The notes under the pieces: model-generated | What the model was told of the DNA's origin: nothing | The model's database searches: none | What the model saw: only the letters and a program-made list of their open reading frames with translations | Source of the DNA: Cupriavidus necator | GTDB lineage: Bacteria > Pseudomonadota > Gammaproteobacteria > Burkholderiales > Burkholderiaceae | DNA length: 64,000 nt | Assembly: GCA_022041995.1 (NCBI GenBank) | Contig: CP074381.1 | Coordinates: 248,001 to 312,000 of the forward strand | Reading direction: 5' to 3' | Translations under genes and position numbers: made by a program | In this document: positions 8,521 to 15,898 of the stretch, piece after piece | Layout: every line of letters starts with the position of its first letter | Numbering within the stretch: the first letter of the stretch is position 1

Positions 8521-9722
8521 TACGCGATCTCCCAGGCGAGCTTGCTGCTGGCCAGCTCCACGGCGGCGGCGAGACCCGTGGTATCCGGACCGCTGCCGCG
8601 CAGCACGCCCAGGTAGTCCTTGTTGGAGTTGGTCAGCTGGATGGCGTCGCCCACTTTGCGCAGGGGCTGGTAGGTCAGGCGCACGCCGTCGCCTTCATGC
8701 TGGCTGTGCGCAGGCGCATGCCGCAGCGTGCCTTCCGACTGGGCCGTGAAATAGCGGATCCAGGCCGCCCGCTTCGGCACCTCGAGCGCAGGCAGGGCCT
8801 CGCCAAGGTGCAGGCGCAGGACCTGCTCGAACAGCGGGAACTGGAGCGTGTCGGACAGCAGGAACTCGCGGTAATCGCCGATGCTGCGGTAGTTGATCTC
8901 GATAAGGCGCGGGCCTTTCGGCGTCAGCACGTATTCGGTATGGCAGGCGCCGAAGCCGATGCCGAAGCGGCGGATGGTGTCCAGGACTTCAGCCTCGACC
9001 GAGGCGGGCAGGCCGGTGCCCCATACGGCTTCCAGTTCAACGAAGTACGGCGGCGGCGACAGGCTCACGCGGAACCCGCCCAGCGCGCGGATCTCCTTGC
9101 CATCGCCCAGCGTCTCCAGCGTGAACAGAGGACCCTCCAGGTATTCCTCCAGCAACAGGGCCTGACCCGGGTGCCGGGCCCAAATTGCGCCGCAATGCAC
9201 GGCAAGCTCGGCGTGGCTGCGCGCCAGGCTGACCTGCTGGCTGGCCACGCCTTCGCGCGGCTTGACGATGCACGGCATCGGGACATTGGCGAGGGCCGCC
9301 AGGCCGTCTGCATCGCAGACGACCGCGTGCCAGAGCGTGTCGATGCCCGACTCCGCCAGCCGCCGCCGCATTTCCGCCTTGTTCTTGGCGGCGTAGGTGG
9401 TTCGCCAGTCCTTGCCCGGCAGGCCGAAGTAAGCCGCCGCAATTGCCGTGGCCGTCTGCAGGTGATCACTGTTGGAGTAGACCGCCGCGGGCTTGCCACC
9501 GCGTCGGGTGATCGCATCGATGACCGCCAGCGGGTTGAAGACGTCGCACGAGACAACGTCATCCGGATAGGCGGGCAAGCCAGCACTGGCAAAGTGGGCG
9601 CGATGCGCATCGGCGCAGTCGGTCAGCAAGATGACGGAGAGCCCGAGTGTCCGTGCCGCCGGCAGGAAGCCTTCGTTGACGGGGGCGGTCGGTACATGGG
9701 CGAGTACGAAGATTTCTTGCAT
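8520..9722 (-). CDS. pvsA: ATP-grasp ligase, PvsA-like (first gene of siderophore operon)
   Basis: A 400-residue ATP-grasp protein. The ATP-binding lysine motif is CIVKPREGVASQQV (about residue 150), the acidic hinge LLLEEYLEGPLFTLETL (about 210), and the magnesium-binding end RLIEINYRSIGDY (about 290). In the vibrioferrin operon of Vibrio the first gene, pvsA, is an ATP-grasp amino-acid ligase, and Xanthomonas xss clusters share this order. The pairing of ATP-grasp with two NIS synthetases separates this locus from staphyloferrin B, which has three NIS enzymes plus SbnA and SbnB. The start ATG at 9722 follows a 140-bp leader with a Fur-like dyad. Confidence 0.85.
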   Translation of the reverse strand: MQEIFVLAHVPTAPVNEGFLPAARTLGLSVILLTDCADAHRAHFASAGLPAYPDDVVSCDVFNPLAVIDAITRRGGKPAAVYSNSDHLQTATAIAAAYFGLPGKDWRTTYAAKNKAEMRRRLAESGIDTLWHAVVCDADGLAALANVPMPCIVKPREGVASQQVSLARSHAELAVHCGAIWARHPGQALLLEEYLEGPLFTLETLGDGKEIRALGGFRVSLSPPPYFVELEAVWGTGLPASVEAEVLDTIRRFGIGFGACHTEYVLTPKGPRLIEINYRSIGDYREFLLSDTLQFPLFEQVLRLHLGEALPALEVPKRAAWIRYFTAQSEGTLRHAPAHSQHEGDGVRLTYQPLRKVGDAIQLTNSNKDYLGVLRGSGPDTTGLAAAVELASSKLAWEIA

Positions 9723-9794
9723 GAATTAGGAACCTTGAACCTGGTTGTGCAGCTGGAGATGTTTTGGCTAAGCGTGCTTAATGAATCGTGATGC

Positions 9795-9815
9795 TAATCG
9801 CAATGATTCGCATTA
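9795..9815 (-). promoter_or_regulatory. Fur-box-like dyad upstream of siderophore operon
   Basis: A 21-bp imperfect palindrome centred on 9805 has symmetric blocks TAAT, AAT, ATT and ATTA. Its core AATGATTCGCATT resembles Fur sites of proteobacteria. It lies 73-93 bp before the first gene of an iron-siderophore operon, where a Fur operator is expected. On the minus strand it sits between a TTGCGT and a TAGCAT hexamer 18 bp apart, a weak possible promoter. Repression by iron-loaded Fur is inferred. Confidence 0.55.
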
Positions 9816-9866
9816 CGCAAGTATGATACGTTTTGTTACGACAAATTAAGAAAGCGCACCAGCGAC

Positions 9867-10103
9867 TGGCAGATTGATCGGCCAGGTGCGGTGGCATCGC
9901 TACGCCGCGATGGATTAGTAGATACCGGGCAGCATGCGCCAGGTCCTGGCGCAGTACGATGCGTACGCGTCGCCAAACTGGTCGAGCAGCAGCGCCTCTT
10001 CGGCCCGGATGCGCGCCAGCAGCGCGGGCACCATCAGCAGCGTCAGCACCACGCCCACGCCGGAGCGAAAGGCCAGTACCCATCCCAGCGAACTGATCAG
10101 GAA
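9867..10103. repeat. Right direct-repeat copy flanking the siderophore block
   Basis: Partner of 1409-1641, same orientation. This copy covers the last ~63 codons of the intact methyltransferase gene at 9915-10574 plus 48 bp downstream of it. The two copies are 8.2 kb apart and enclose only the siderophore operon and its regulatory region. Confidence 0.85.
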
Positions 10104-10574
10104 GCCGAGGTAGCTAGGGTGCCGGATCACGCCATAGACCCCGGTGGTCACCAGTGTGTGCCCTGGCTGGATCGCCACCAGCCCGCTGAAGCGCCGCCCC
10201 AGCACAAACACCGGCCACAGCCGCAGCACGCCGCCGCCGGCAAACAGCGCCACGCCGATCCAGCGCATGGCGTCGCCATCCAGTGTCCAGAAACCGATAC
10301 GGTCGGTATAAGGCGGCAGGTAAGCCGCCAGCAGCCCAAGCACGCCAAAGACTGCCAACACCCAGCGGTTGCCGCGGTCCTCGCGCATGCCGCTGCTGAT
10401 GTTGCCGCCCGAGAAGAGTGCCGCGATCGACAGGGCGAACAGCACCAGGGTCAGGGCCACGCGCGCCGGGTGCGCGAAGAAGGGGGCGATGCCGCCCCAA
10501 CCTGCGATGGCGATGGCGAGGTAGGCGAGCGTGCCGGCGAGCGTGGCAATTGCCAGGCCGGGAGTCGGGCGCAT
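9915..10574 (-). CDS. Isoprenylcysteine carboxyl methyltransferase-family membrane protein
   Basis: A 219-residue integral membrane protein of the ICMT/PEMT family with about five hydrophobic segments. The C-terminal block GVYGVIRHPSYLGFLISSLGW followed by RAEEALLLDQFGDAY is the family's SAM-binding signature. Bacterial members methylate unknown small molecules or lipids. The ATG at 10574 is chosen because GGAGG sits 6 bases upstream; the longer frame from 10604 lacks that. The 3' third is duplicated at 1409-1641. It is unrelated to siderophore synthesis and probably marks the native neighbour at the insertion point. Confidence 0.85.
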   Translation of the reverse strand: MRPTPGLAIATLAGTLAYLAIAIAGWGGIAPFFAHPARVALTLVLFALSIAALFSGGNISSGMREDRGNRWVLAVFGVLGLLAAYLPPYTDRIGFWTLDGDAMRWIGVALFAGGGVLRLWPVFVLGRRFSGLVAIQPGHTLVTTGVYGVIRHPSYLGFLISSLGWVLAFRSGVGVVLTLLMVPALLARIRAEEALLLDQFGDAYASYCARTWRMLPGIY

Positions 10575-10719
10575 GGTGAACCTCCGTTGCGGCGGTGGAT
10601 GCACAAGCGAAGGGTAAGCCTCGGGCGGCCCGGATGTCGAGGGTGGCCGGGTCGTGATTAAATCTGCGTCTTGCGCCGGCGCATGCCGGGGCGCAGAGAA
10701 CCGCTATCGCTACACCACC

Positions 10720-11043
10720 ATGCCCCTGATCGACATCAAGAACCTCCAGCAAGCCGCCCATGCCTTCGGCGAGGCCCGCCACTGGGGCAAGTACCACAGC
10801 CCCAAGAACCTCGCGATGGCGCTGAGCGTGGAGGTGTCCGAGCTGGTCGAGATCTTCCAGTGGCAGACCGACGCGGAATCGCGCGCCATCATGTCCACCG
10901 ACGAGCGCGACCATGTGGAGCAGGAGCTTGCCGATATCACCATCTACCTGGCGCAGTTGGTGACAGCGCTGGGTGTGGACCTGGACGCGGCGATCCGCGC
11001 CAAGATGGAGCTGAACGCCAGGAAGTACCCGCTGCCGGAATGA
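10720..11043 (+). CDS. MazG-like nucleotide pyrophosphohydrolase
   Basis: A 107-residue all-alpha NTP pyrophosphatase of the MazG-like / dCTPase (RS21-C6) type, which hydrolyses non-canonical or surplus NTPs to NMP and pyrophosphate. The metal-binding acidic pattern is visible as EVSELVE (about residue 35) and DHVEQELADITIYL (about 65). The ATG at 10720 gives the usual length and starts PLIDIKNLQ; the upstream frame is not family-like. It is transcribed divergently from the ICMT gene with 145 bp between. Confidence 0.88.
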   Translation: MPLIDIKNLQQAAHAFGEARHWGKYHSPKNLAMALSVEVSELVEIFQWQTDAESRAIMSTDERDHVEQELADITIYLAQLVTALGVDLDAAIRAKMELNARKYPLPE

Positions 11044-11065
11044 GGCGCCCGGCGACGGCGTGAGC

Positions 11066-11925
11066 TTACGAAAATGGCCGGCTCGCCGCCAGGACGCACA
11101 ACAGCAGCACCCCGTTCAAGGCAAGCAGTCCGCTCACCAACAGCACGATGGGCGGCGCATCCCGTGTCCGCTCGCGCAGGCGGCTGACCCCCGGCAGCCA
11201 TTCGCCTCGCATGCGCCGGGACCAGCAGGCGATGCCCGCGCCGCACATGCCCAGCCAAGCCAGCGTGCCCAGCGATGCCCAGCCGCGTGGTTGCGGCGCC
11301 AGCGTCGGCCGGATGGAAGCCTGTTGGAGCGTCGGGCCGGAGGCTCTCTGGATCAGCACAGGGTGCGCTTGAGTCCCCGGTTCGGCTAACGCCTCTGACG
11401 GTGGCCGGGCTTGAGCCTGCTCCGCTACTGGTTGAGCCGCTGGAGGTGGTGGCGCGACGGCTGGCCGCGAGGCCTCGACCCTGACCGCCGCTTGCTTGTT
11501 CCTCGACACCTCTCGCGCCCGCCCCGCCGGCGGCGTTGGTCGCGGCGCGGCAGCCCGAGGGGTGGCTTCTTGCCTGGCTGCCGGCGCCAACTGGCAAAGA
11601 CCCTGTCCAGGCATGTCACCGACGTGCAGGCGTCCCGTCGCTCACGCCAGGCGGCGATGTCGCTCCCATGGATCGCGCCGGCGCGCAGCTGGCGCTGCTG
11701 GTCCGCATGGATGCGCTCATGTTCGCGCTGGAGCATCGCGTGGTCGCAGATCAGGTCGGCGGCATGTGGCACTGACTGCAGGCAGGACGTGCCGGCGGCG
11801 AGCGGATCGTCGCAGCGGGAAGGACGCATCGTGGTCTTGCAGGCGATATCCGACGCCTGCGCACTGGCAGCCAGCAGAAGACCGAACGCGATGCACGCGG
11901 CCAGACGGCCCGAAAGCCTTGTCAT
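11066..11925 (-). CDS. LprI-like (DUF1311-type) envelope protein, frameshifted as sequenced
   Basis: Two overlapping frames look like one gene. The first (from the ATG at 11925) has a signal peptide ending AQAS and a cysteine-rich LprI-like segment with WRERRDACTSVTCLDRVF. The second continues as a Pro/Ala-rich linker and two hydrophobic segments near the C terminus, ending at 11066. The switch falls near 11580. Adding one base makes the span 861 nt, or 286 codons. Either the base is a sequencing loss in a G/C run or the gene is really split. LprI relatives are periplasmic and some inhibit lysozyme; function here is unknown. Confidence 0.55.
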
Positions 11926-12009
11926 CCTGTCGCCCGGGATAGTGGGGATCGACCGGCGCTAAAGCGGGCGCCGATGGACTTCTATTCTGGAACGGCGCTG
12001 GCAATCTAC

Positions 12010-12042
12010 GGTTCGCTATCCCACAGAACTGTGTAGCGAACC
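12010..12042. repeat. Strong inverted repeat upstream of LprI-like gene
   Basis: Two nested dyads: outer arms GGTTCGCTA / TAGCGAACC (9 bp, perfect) and inner arms CACAG / CTGTG around AA. It lies 85-117 bp before the ATG at 11925 and about 80 bp after the DUF2938 gene, with no T tract. It could be a terminator, an RNA leader hairpin or an operator. The other ~160 bp of this 198-bp gap show nothing clear. Confidence 0.6.
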
Positions 12043-12123
12043 TTACGCGCGGTCTCGGATGCGTAGCCGAGGCCACAAATCCCGAAAGCTGCGGGCATGG
12101 TGGTCTGCCGCTGTATCCGTTTG

Positions 12124-12633
12124 TCAGATCGATCCTGCTACCAGGCTCACAACCCAACCCGCCACATAGAGCCCCAGCCCGAACACCGCATGCGTCACCA
12201 GGCTATGCGCCCGTGCCACATTTGGCCGTGGCGTGCGGCTTGCAGCGATGCCGGCACCCATCGCCGGCTGCATCAGCAGGAACGGTGCCGCCACACTGCC
12301 GATGCCGACGATCAACGCGGGTGCCAGCGTCGGATGACGCGCCCAGTCGAGTCCCCATAGCCCCAGCAGAATGGCCGCGAATACGATGCCGGTCAGGTAA
12401 TGCGCGATCCAGCCGATCGCGCGCTCGCCGCGCACCGGTGGCGATGCCGCGATGGGATGGTGGCAAAGGCGCCCTCGCGGCAGCCACACGAGCCAGCGGC
12501 CTGCCAGTCCATAGTCCAGCGCAGGGACGCCCATGAACCGCTTGCGGAGGAAGGCCCAGGCGTCCATCGCCAGCGTTGCGCCGGTGCCGATCACGATTGC
12601 ATTGAACAGGAGCGCCATCGCTGTATCAGTCAT
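12124..12633 (-). CDS. DUF2938 family membrane protein
   Basis: A 169-residue inner-membrane protein with four hydrophobic segments, including GTGATLAMDAWAFLRKR near the N terminus and GLGLYVAGWVVSLVAGS at the C terminus, matching the DUF2938 family of unknown function. The ATG at 12633 has GGGGAG 6 bases upstream. It overlaps the end of the upstream methyltransferase gene by 8 bp, so the two are co-translated and probably under the same MerR-type promoter. Confidence 0.85.
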   Translation of the reverse strand: MTDTAMALLFNAIVIGTGATLAMDAWAFLRKRFMGVPALDYGLAGRWLVWLPRGRLCHHPIAASPPVRGERAIGWIAHYLTGIVFAAILLGLWGLDWARHPTLAPALIVGIGSVAAPFLLMQPAMGAGIAASRTPRPNVARAHSLVTHAVFGLGLYVAGWVVSLVAGSI

Positions 12634-13516
12634 GGGCAGTCTCCCCGGCCGACTGTGATGGAGCCGAAGTCCGGGCTGTGATCATCCAGCAAGCAGCGGT
12701 GTAGCGCACAGTTGCGCCATGAACATAAGGCTCGAATGCCGCGCGGACGGTTTCGATGACCCTGGCGCGGGTGCTTGCATCCGTCTCGCGCAGGGCCAGG
12801 CCGACGGGACCCAGGCGGGACAGGTAGTCCACCAGCGCAGGCTCCGGCAGCGTGCAGGCGAGCTCGACCGGCTGGATATCGATCCCGGTCCAGCCGCCCG
12901 CTTCCAGGATGGCCTGCACGCGCTGGCGGTCGCCGAAGGCGAACTGCCCCGGCGCGCCCGGCTGCCGCGGCGGCAGGTTGGACAGCAGCGGTGCGGCCGC
13001 TCGCTCGGCGGTGGTCATGAATGGGTTCTCCGCGGCGCTGCGCCAGGCGATGCAGTGGAGCGTGGCGTCCGGTGTTGCGGCCTGGCGCAGGTTGGCAAAG
13101 GCCCGCACCGGATCGCTGAAGAACATCACGCCCAGGCGCGACACGATGCTGTCGAAGCTTGCTGGGGCGAAGGCGTAGTCCTGCGCGTCGGCGCGAATAA
13201 AGCTGGCAGTCGAGCCGTCGTGCTGCGCGCGTGCCCGTGCAGCGGCGAGCATCGGCTCGGAAATATCGATGCCGGTGCATCTGCCCAGCGTGCCGAGCTT
13301 GCGCGCCAGCGCGATCGTGGTGCTGCCGGTGCCGCAGCCGACATCGAGCACACGCTGCGCAGAGGTCTTGCCGACCGTATCGACAAGGAGGCCTTCCAGC
13401 GGCCGGAGCATGTCGTCGAGCACCGTCTGCTCCGCGACCCAGGCATGGCCGGACGGGCCGTTCCATAGTGCGGCCTGGTCGCCGCCGATGCTGCGGGTCT
13501 GTTGTTGCACATCCAT
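12626..13516 (-). CDS. Class I SAM-dependent methyltransferase
   Basis: A 296-residue Rossmann-fold methyltransferase. Motif I is RVLDVGCGTGSTTIALA (about residue 55); the acidic ribose-binding turn is GIDISEPML and the next motif FIRADAQDY. It resembles the UbiE/Methyltransf_11 group; substrate unknown. The ATG at 13516 has AGGGG about 8 bases upstream; an in-frame ATG at 13522 is also possible. Its promoter faces the MerR gene across a SoxR-box-like dyad, so activation by that regulator is likely. Confidence 0.85.
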   Translation of the reverse strand: MDVQQQTRSIGGDQAALWNGPSGHAWVAEQTVLDDMLRPLEGLLVDTVGKTSAQRVLDVGCGTGSTTIALARKLGTLGRCTGIDISEPMLAAARARAQHDGSTASFIRADAQDYAFAPASFDSIVSRLGVMFFSDPVRAFANLRQAATPDATLHCIAWRSAAENPFMTTAERAAAPLLSNLPPRQPGAPGQFAFGDRQRVQAILEAGGWTGIDIQPVELACTLPEPALVDYLSRLGPVGLALRETDASTRARVIETVRAAFEPYVHGATVRYTAACWMITARTSAPSQSAGETAHD

Positions 13517-13556
13517 GGTCATATCCCCTTGCACGCCGTCCTGGCATGGAAGCTAC

Positions 13557-13588
13557 ACTGTGCCAGTTCAAGTCGACTTGAGGTCAAG
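13557..13588 (-). promoter_or_regulatory. MerR/SoxR-type promoter with palindromic operator
   Basis: On the minus strand a TTGACC -35 (13582-13587) and a CACAGT -10 (13557-13562) are separated by 19 bp, the stretched spacing typical of MerR-activated promoters. The spacer holds the perfect 12-bp palindrome CAAGTCGACTTG (13569-13580), close to the SoxR box CCTCAAGTTAACTTGAGG. It drives the methyltransferase gene, with the MerR gene starting 3 bp beyond on the other strand. Confidence 0.7.
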
Positions 13589-13590
13589 CG

Positions 13591-14025
13591 GTGACAAGCC
13601 TGGATATTGCGGAAGTGGCCCAGCAGGCTGGCGTGCCGGCCTCGACGCTGCGGTACTACGAGGAAAAGGGGCTGATCGCCTCAATCGGCCGGCGCGGGAT
13701 GCGGCGCGTGTTCGATGCCGGCGTGCTGGAGCGGCTGGCGCTGATCGCACTGGGGCGCGCCGCCGGCTTCTCGCTGGATGACATTGCGCAGATGTTCTCG
13801 CCACAGGGCCAGCCGCGCATCGACCGGCAGATGCTGGCGGCCAAGGTGGATGAGCTGGACCGGACCATCCGCAAGCTGACTGCGATGCGCGACGGATTGC
13901 GGCATGCGGCGGTTTGTCCGGCGCCAAGCCATATGGAGTGCCCGACGTTCAGGCGGATTCTGCGGGCGGCGGCGTCGGGGGCGATTGGTGGAAGGAAGCA
14001 TGCCCACGGGCTTCCAACGGACTGA
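13591..14025 (+). CDS. MerR family transcriptional regulator
   Basis: A 144-residue MerR-type regulator with an N-terminal helix-turn-helix (IAEVAQQAGVPASTLRYYEEKGLI), the dimerization helix (about residues 75-110) and a C-terminal tail with two cysteines in CPAPSHMECPTF. SoxR carries a four-cysteine iron-sulfur cluster motif in this region, which is absent here, so the SoxR-like operator does not mean a SoxR-like redox sensor. The start is the GTG at 13591, right after the operator. It is divergent from, and probably activates, the methyltransferase-DUF2938 pair. Confidence 0.88.
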   Translation: MTSLDIAEVAQQAGVPASTLRYYEEKGLIASIGRRGMRRVFDAGVLERLALIALGRAAGFSLDDIAQMFSPQGQPRIDRQMLAAKVDELDRTIRKLTAMRDGLRHAAVCPAPSHMECPTFRRILRAAASGAIGGRKHAHGLPTD

Positions 14026-14136
14026 CGTTCCGCCCTGAACAAGCGTTTCGCAAGGCCCCTTTTTGGACTCTGTGGAGTTTGGCGGGGCCATTCTCCGCGG
14101 CACGATCTGATCCAGCTGGCTCACCGATATATTCAT

Positions 14137-14260
14137 CTATTGAATACTACGGGTCTGTTCCGCGGCTGCACGATTGATCTCTGAAATAATGCCGGTCACC
14201 CTGTAGACGTGGCTGACGATCTCGCCCATGGTGTCGCCGGCGCGGCGGACCTGCCGGAGC
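14137..14260 (-). pseudogene. Remnant of a methyl-accepting chemotaxis protein
   Basis: The minus strand encodes about 40 residues, RRAGDTMGEIVSHVYRVTG then IISEINRAAAEQTRSIQ and a stop, which matches the signalling-domain end of MCPs (typical pattern: TMxEIV..V.RVTdImgEI..AS.EQs.gI). Upstream codons lose similarity and there is no N-terminal sensor. The fragment is too short to function, so it is a decayed or deleted chemoreceptor gene. It lies in the 526-bp stretch between the MerR and lipoprotein genes. Confidence 0.6.
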
Positions 14261-14306
14261 GGGGGGTCGGCGCGATCAAACGCTGTTCCGATGCGTTGCA
14301 ATACAA

Positions 14307-14324
14307 GCTGCGTTGCAACGCAGC
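14307..14324. promoter_or_regulatory. 18-bp perfect palindrome
   Basis: GCTGCGTTGCAACGCAGC reads identically on both strands. Its half TGCGTTGCA occurs again at 14292-14300, 17 bp upstream in the same orientation. It lies 228 bp before the DUF4382 lipoprotein start and beside the chemoreceptor remnant. It could be an operator; the binding factor is unknown. Confidence 0.4.
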
Positions 14325-14551
14325 GGTTGATGCCGATGCGGGCGCGTGGCAGCACGACAGCTGCCGCAGCAGAACGCGTGTCGCAGCGCATCGGACGCGG
14401 CCTGAACGAGAGCACATCTTCGTCAAGCCTTGCTGACCGGTCATGCAGGCAAGCTGCTGACTTTTTCACAACGCATTACAAAGACTTACAGCCGTTATTC
14501 GATCAGCAACATATTCTCGGATCAGACCACAAACAAAGCGGAGAAACTATC

Positions 14552-15754
14552 GTGTCAGTCAGTTCTTTTACTTCTGCGCCGCTGCGCATCCTTGCCCTGA
14601 GCGGCGCCCTGGCGCTGGCTGCCTGTGGCGGTGGTGGCGGCGATGATGGCGCCGGACAAGGGACGCTCAAGGTCTCGATGACCGATGCGCCGGCCTGCGG
14701 TTTCAACAACGTCTTCGTGACCGTCAACAAGGTGCGCGTGCATAGCAGCGCCAGCGCCGAGGCAAGCGCCGCGGGCTGGGTCGATATCGATGTCGTGCCG
14801 GCACGCAAGATCGACCTGCTGTCGCTGACCAATGGTGTGATGACGGTGCTGGGCCAGACCGCGCTGCCTGCCGGCAACTACCAGCAGGTGCGCCTGGTGC
14901 TCGATGCCAACCGTGGCGGCGGCGCCGGTGCGCTGGCTAATTCGGTGGTGCCGACCGGCGGCACCGAGCAAGCGCTGGATACGCCGAGCGCCGTGCAGTC
15001 CGGCATCAAGATCAACCGGCCGTTCACGGTGGCACGCGATACGCTGACCGACCTGGTGCTGGACTTTGACGCGTGCAAGTCGGTCGTCACGCGCGGCAAC
15101 GGCACCTATGGCCTGAAGCCGGTGGTGTCGGCGATCCCGACAACGGTCAGCGGCGAAGTCACCGGCGTGGTGAGCGGCGCGCCGGGCGCGCGTGTCTATG
15201 CCGAGCGCAACGGCGTGGTGGTGAAGTCGACGGTGGCGGATGCCAATGGCAACTTCCGGCTGGTGCCGATCGAGCAGAGCAGCACGGCCGGCACGGTGGA
15301 TGTGGTGGTGGTGCCGGGTACGACCAATGGCAAGGCGGCGGGCATCGTGCGCAGCGTGCCGGTGGTGGTGGGCACGCCCACGGCGATCTCGACCGCGGCG
15401 GCGCCGATGACGCTGCCTGCATCGACCTATCGCCGCGTTTCGGGTACGGTGACGCCGGCTTCGGCAGAAGCGACCCTGCGCGCGCTGCAACTGGTCAGCG
15501 GCGGCACCTTTGAGATCGCGGCGACGGCTGCCGCAAGCGATACCGGCGCCTACAGCCTGTTCACGGGCGAGCCGGCGCTGCCGGTGGCCGCGCCGGTGAT
15601 CGGCACCTACCAGGCCGCGCTGCCGATCCCGCTGTCGCCGGATGGCGCTGCCGCGGGCAAGTACAGTGTGCAGGCCACCAGCGCCAGCGGTGCCGTGCAG
15701 ACGAAGCCGGCCGATGTGAGCGCCGCGGACGCTTTGGTGAACTTCACGTTCTGA
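14552..15754 (+). CDS. DUF4382 domain lipoprotein
   Basis: A 400-residue predicted lipoprotein. A signal peptide ends in the lipobox LALAAC, followed by a Gly-rich spacer. Residues ~35-190 form a DUF4382 domain (GTLKVSMTDAPACGFNNVFV; VDIDVVPARKIDLLSLTNG; LPAGNYQQVRLVLDAN). The C-terminal half is a carboxypeptidase-regulatory-like beta domain (about 205-270) plus further Ser/Ala-rich repeats. The start is the GTG at 14552 with GGAG 8 bases upstream; longer frames run through non-coding sequence. Role unknown. A strong terminator follows. Confidence 0.88.
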   Translation: MSVSSFTSAPLRILALSGALALAACGGGGGDDGAGQGTLKVSMTDAPACGFNNVFVTVNKVRVHSSASAEASAAGWVDIDVVPARKIDLLSLTNGVMTVLGQTALPAGNYQQVRLVLDANRGGGAGALANSVVPTGGTEQALDTPSAVQSGIKINRPFTVARDTLTDLVLDFDACKSVVTRGNGTYGLKPVVSAIPTTVSGEVTGVVSGAPGARVYAERNGVVVKSTVADANGNFRLVPIEQSSTAGTVDVVVVPGTTNGKAAGIVRSVPVVVGTPTAISTAAAPMTLPASTYRRVSGTVTPASAEATLRALQLVSGGTFEIAATAAASDTGAYSLFTGEPALPVAAPVIGTYQAALPIPLSPDGAAAGKYSVQATSASGAVQTKPADVSAADALVNFTF

Positions 15755-15777
15755 TTCTCCGGGGGGTCAGGCAGGAA

Positions 15778-15815
15778 GCCGGAAGGGGGCGTTGCCCTCT
15801 TTCGGCCTTTTTGTC
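15778..15815 (+). terminator. Rho-independent terminator after DUF4382 gene
   Basis: Inverted repeat GCCGGAAGGGGGC / GCCCTCTTTCGGC with a short GTT loop and G-U pairs, followed by a T run (CTTTTTG), 24 bp after the stop codon. Confidence 0.8.
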
Positions 15816-15898
15816 TGGGCAGCGGGCCTTGACGCGCAGCCACCGCTTGCCGTGGTTTCCCGCTAGACTGCCAGTCTCGCGTTTCGGGAGATCGCGCC

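Noticed and set aside
1685-9722. Staphyloferrin B (sbn) cluster
   Set aside because: Only two NIS synthetases, no SbnA/SbnB-type diaminopropionate genes, and an ATP-grasp ligase as first gene; the order fits pvsABCDE better.
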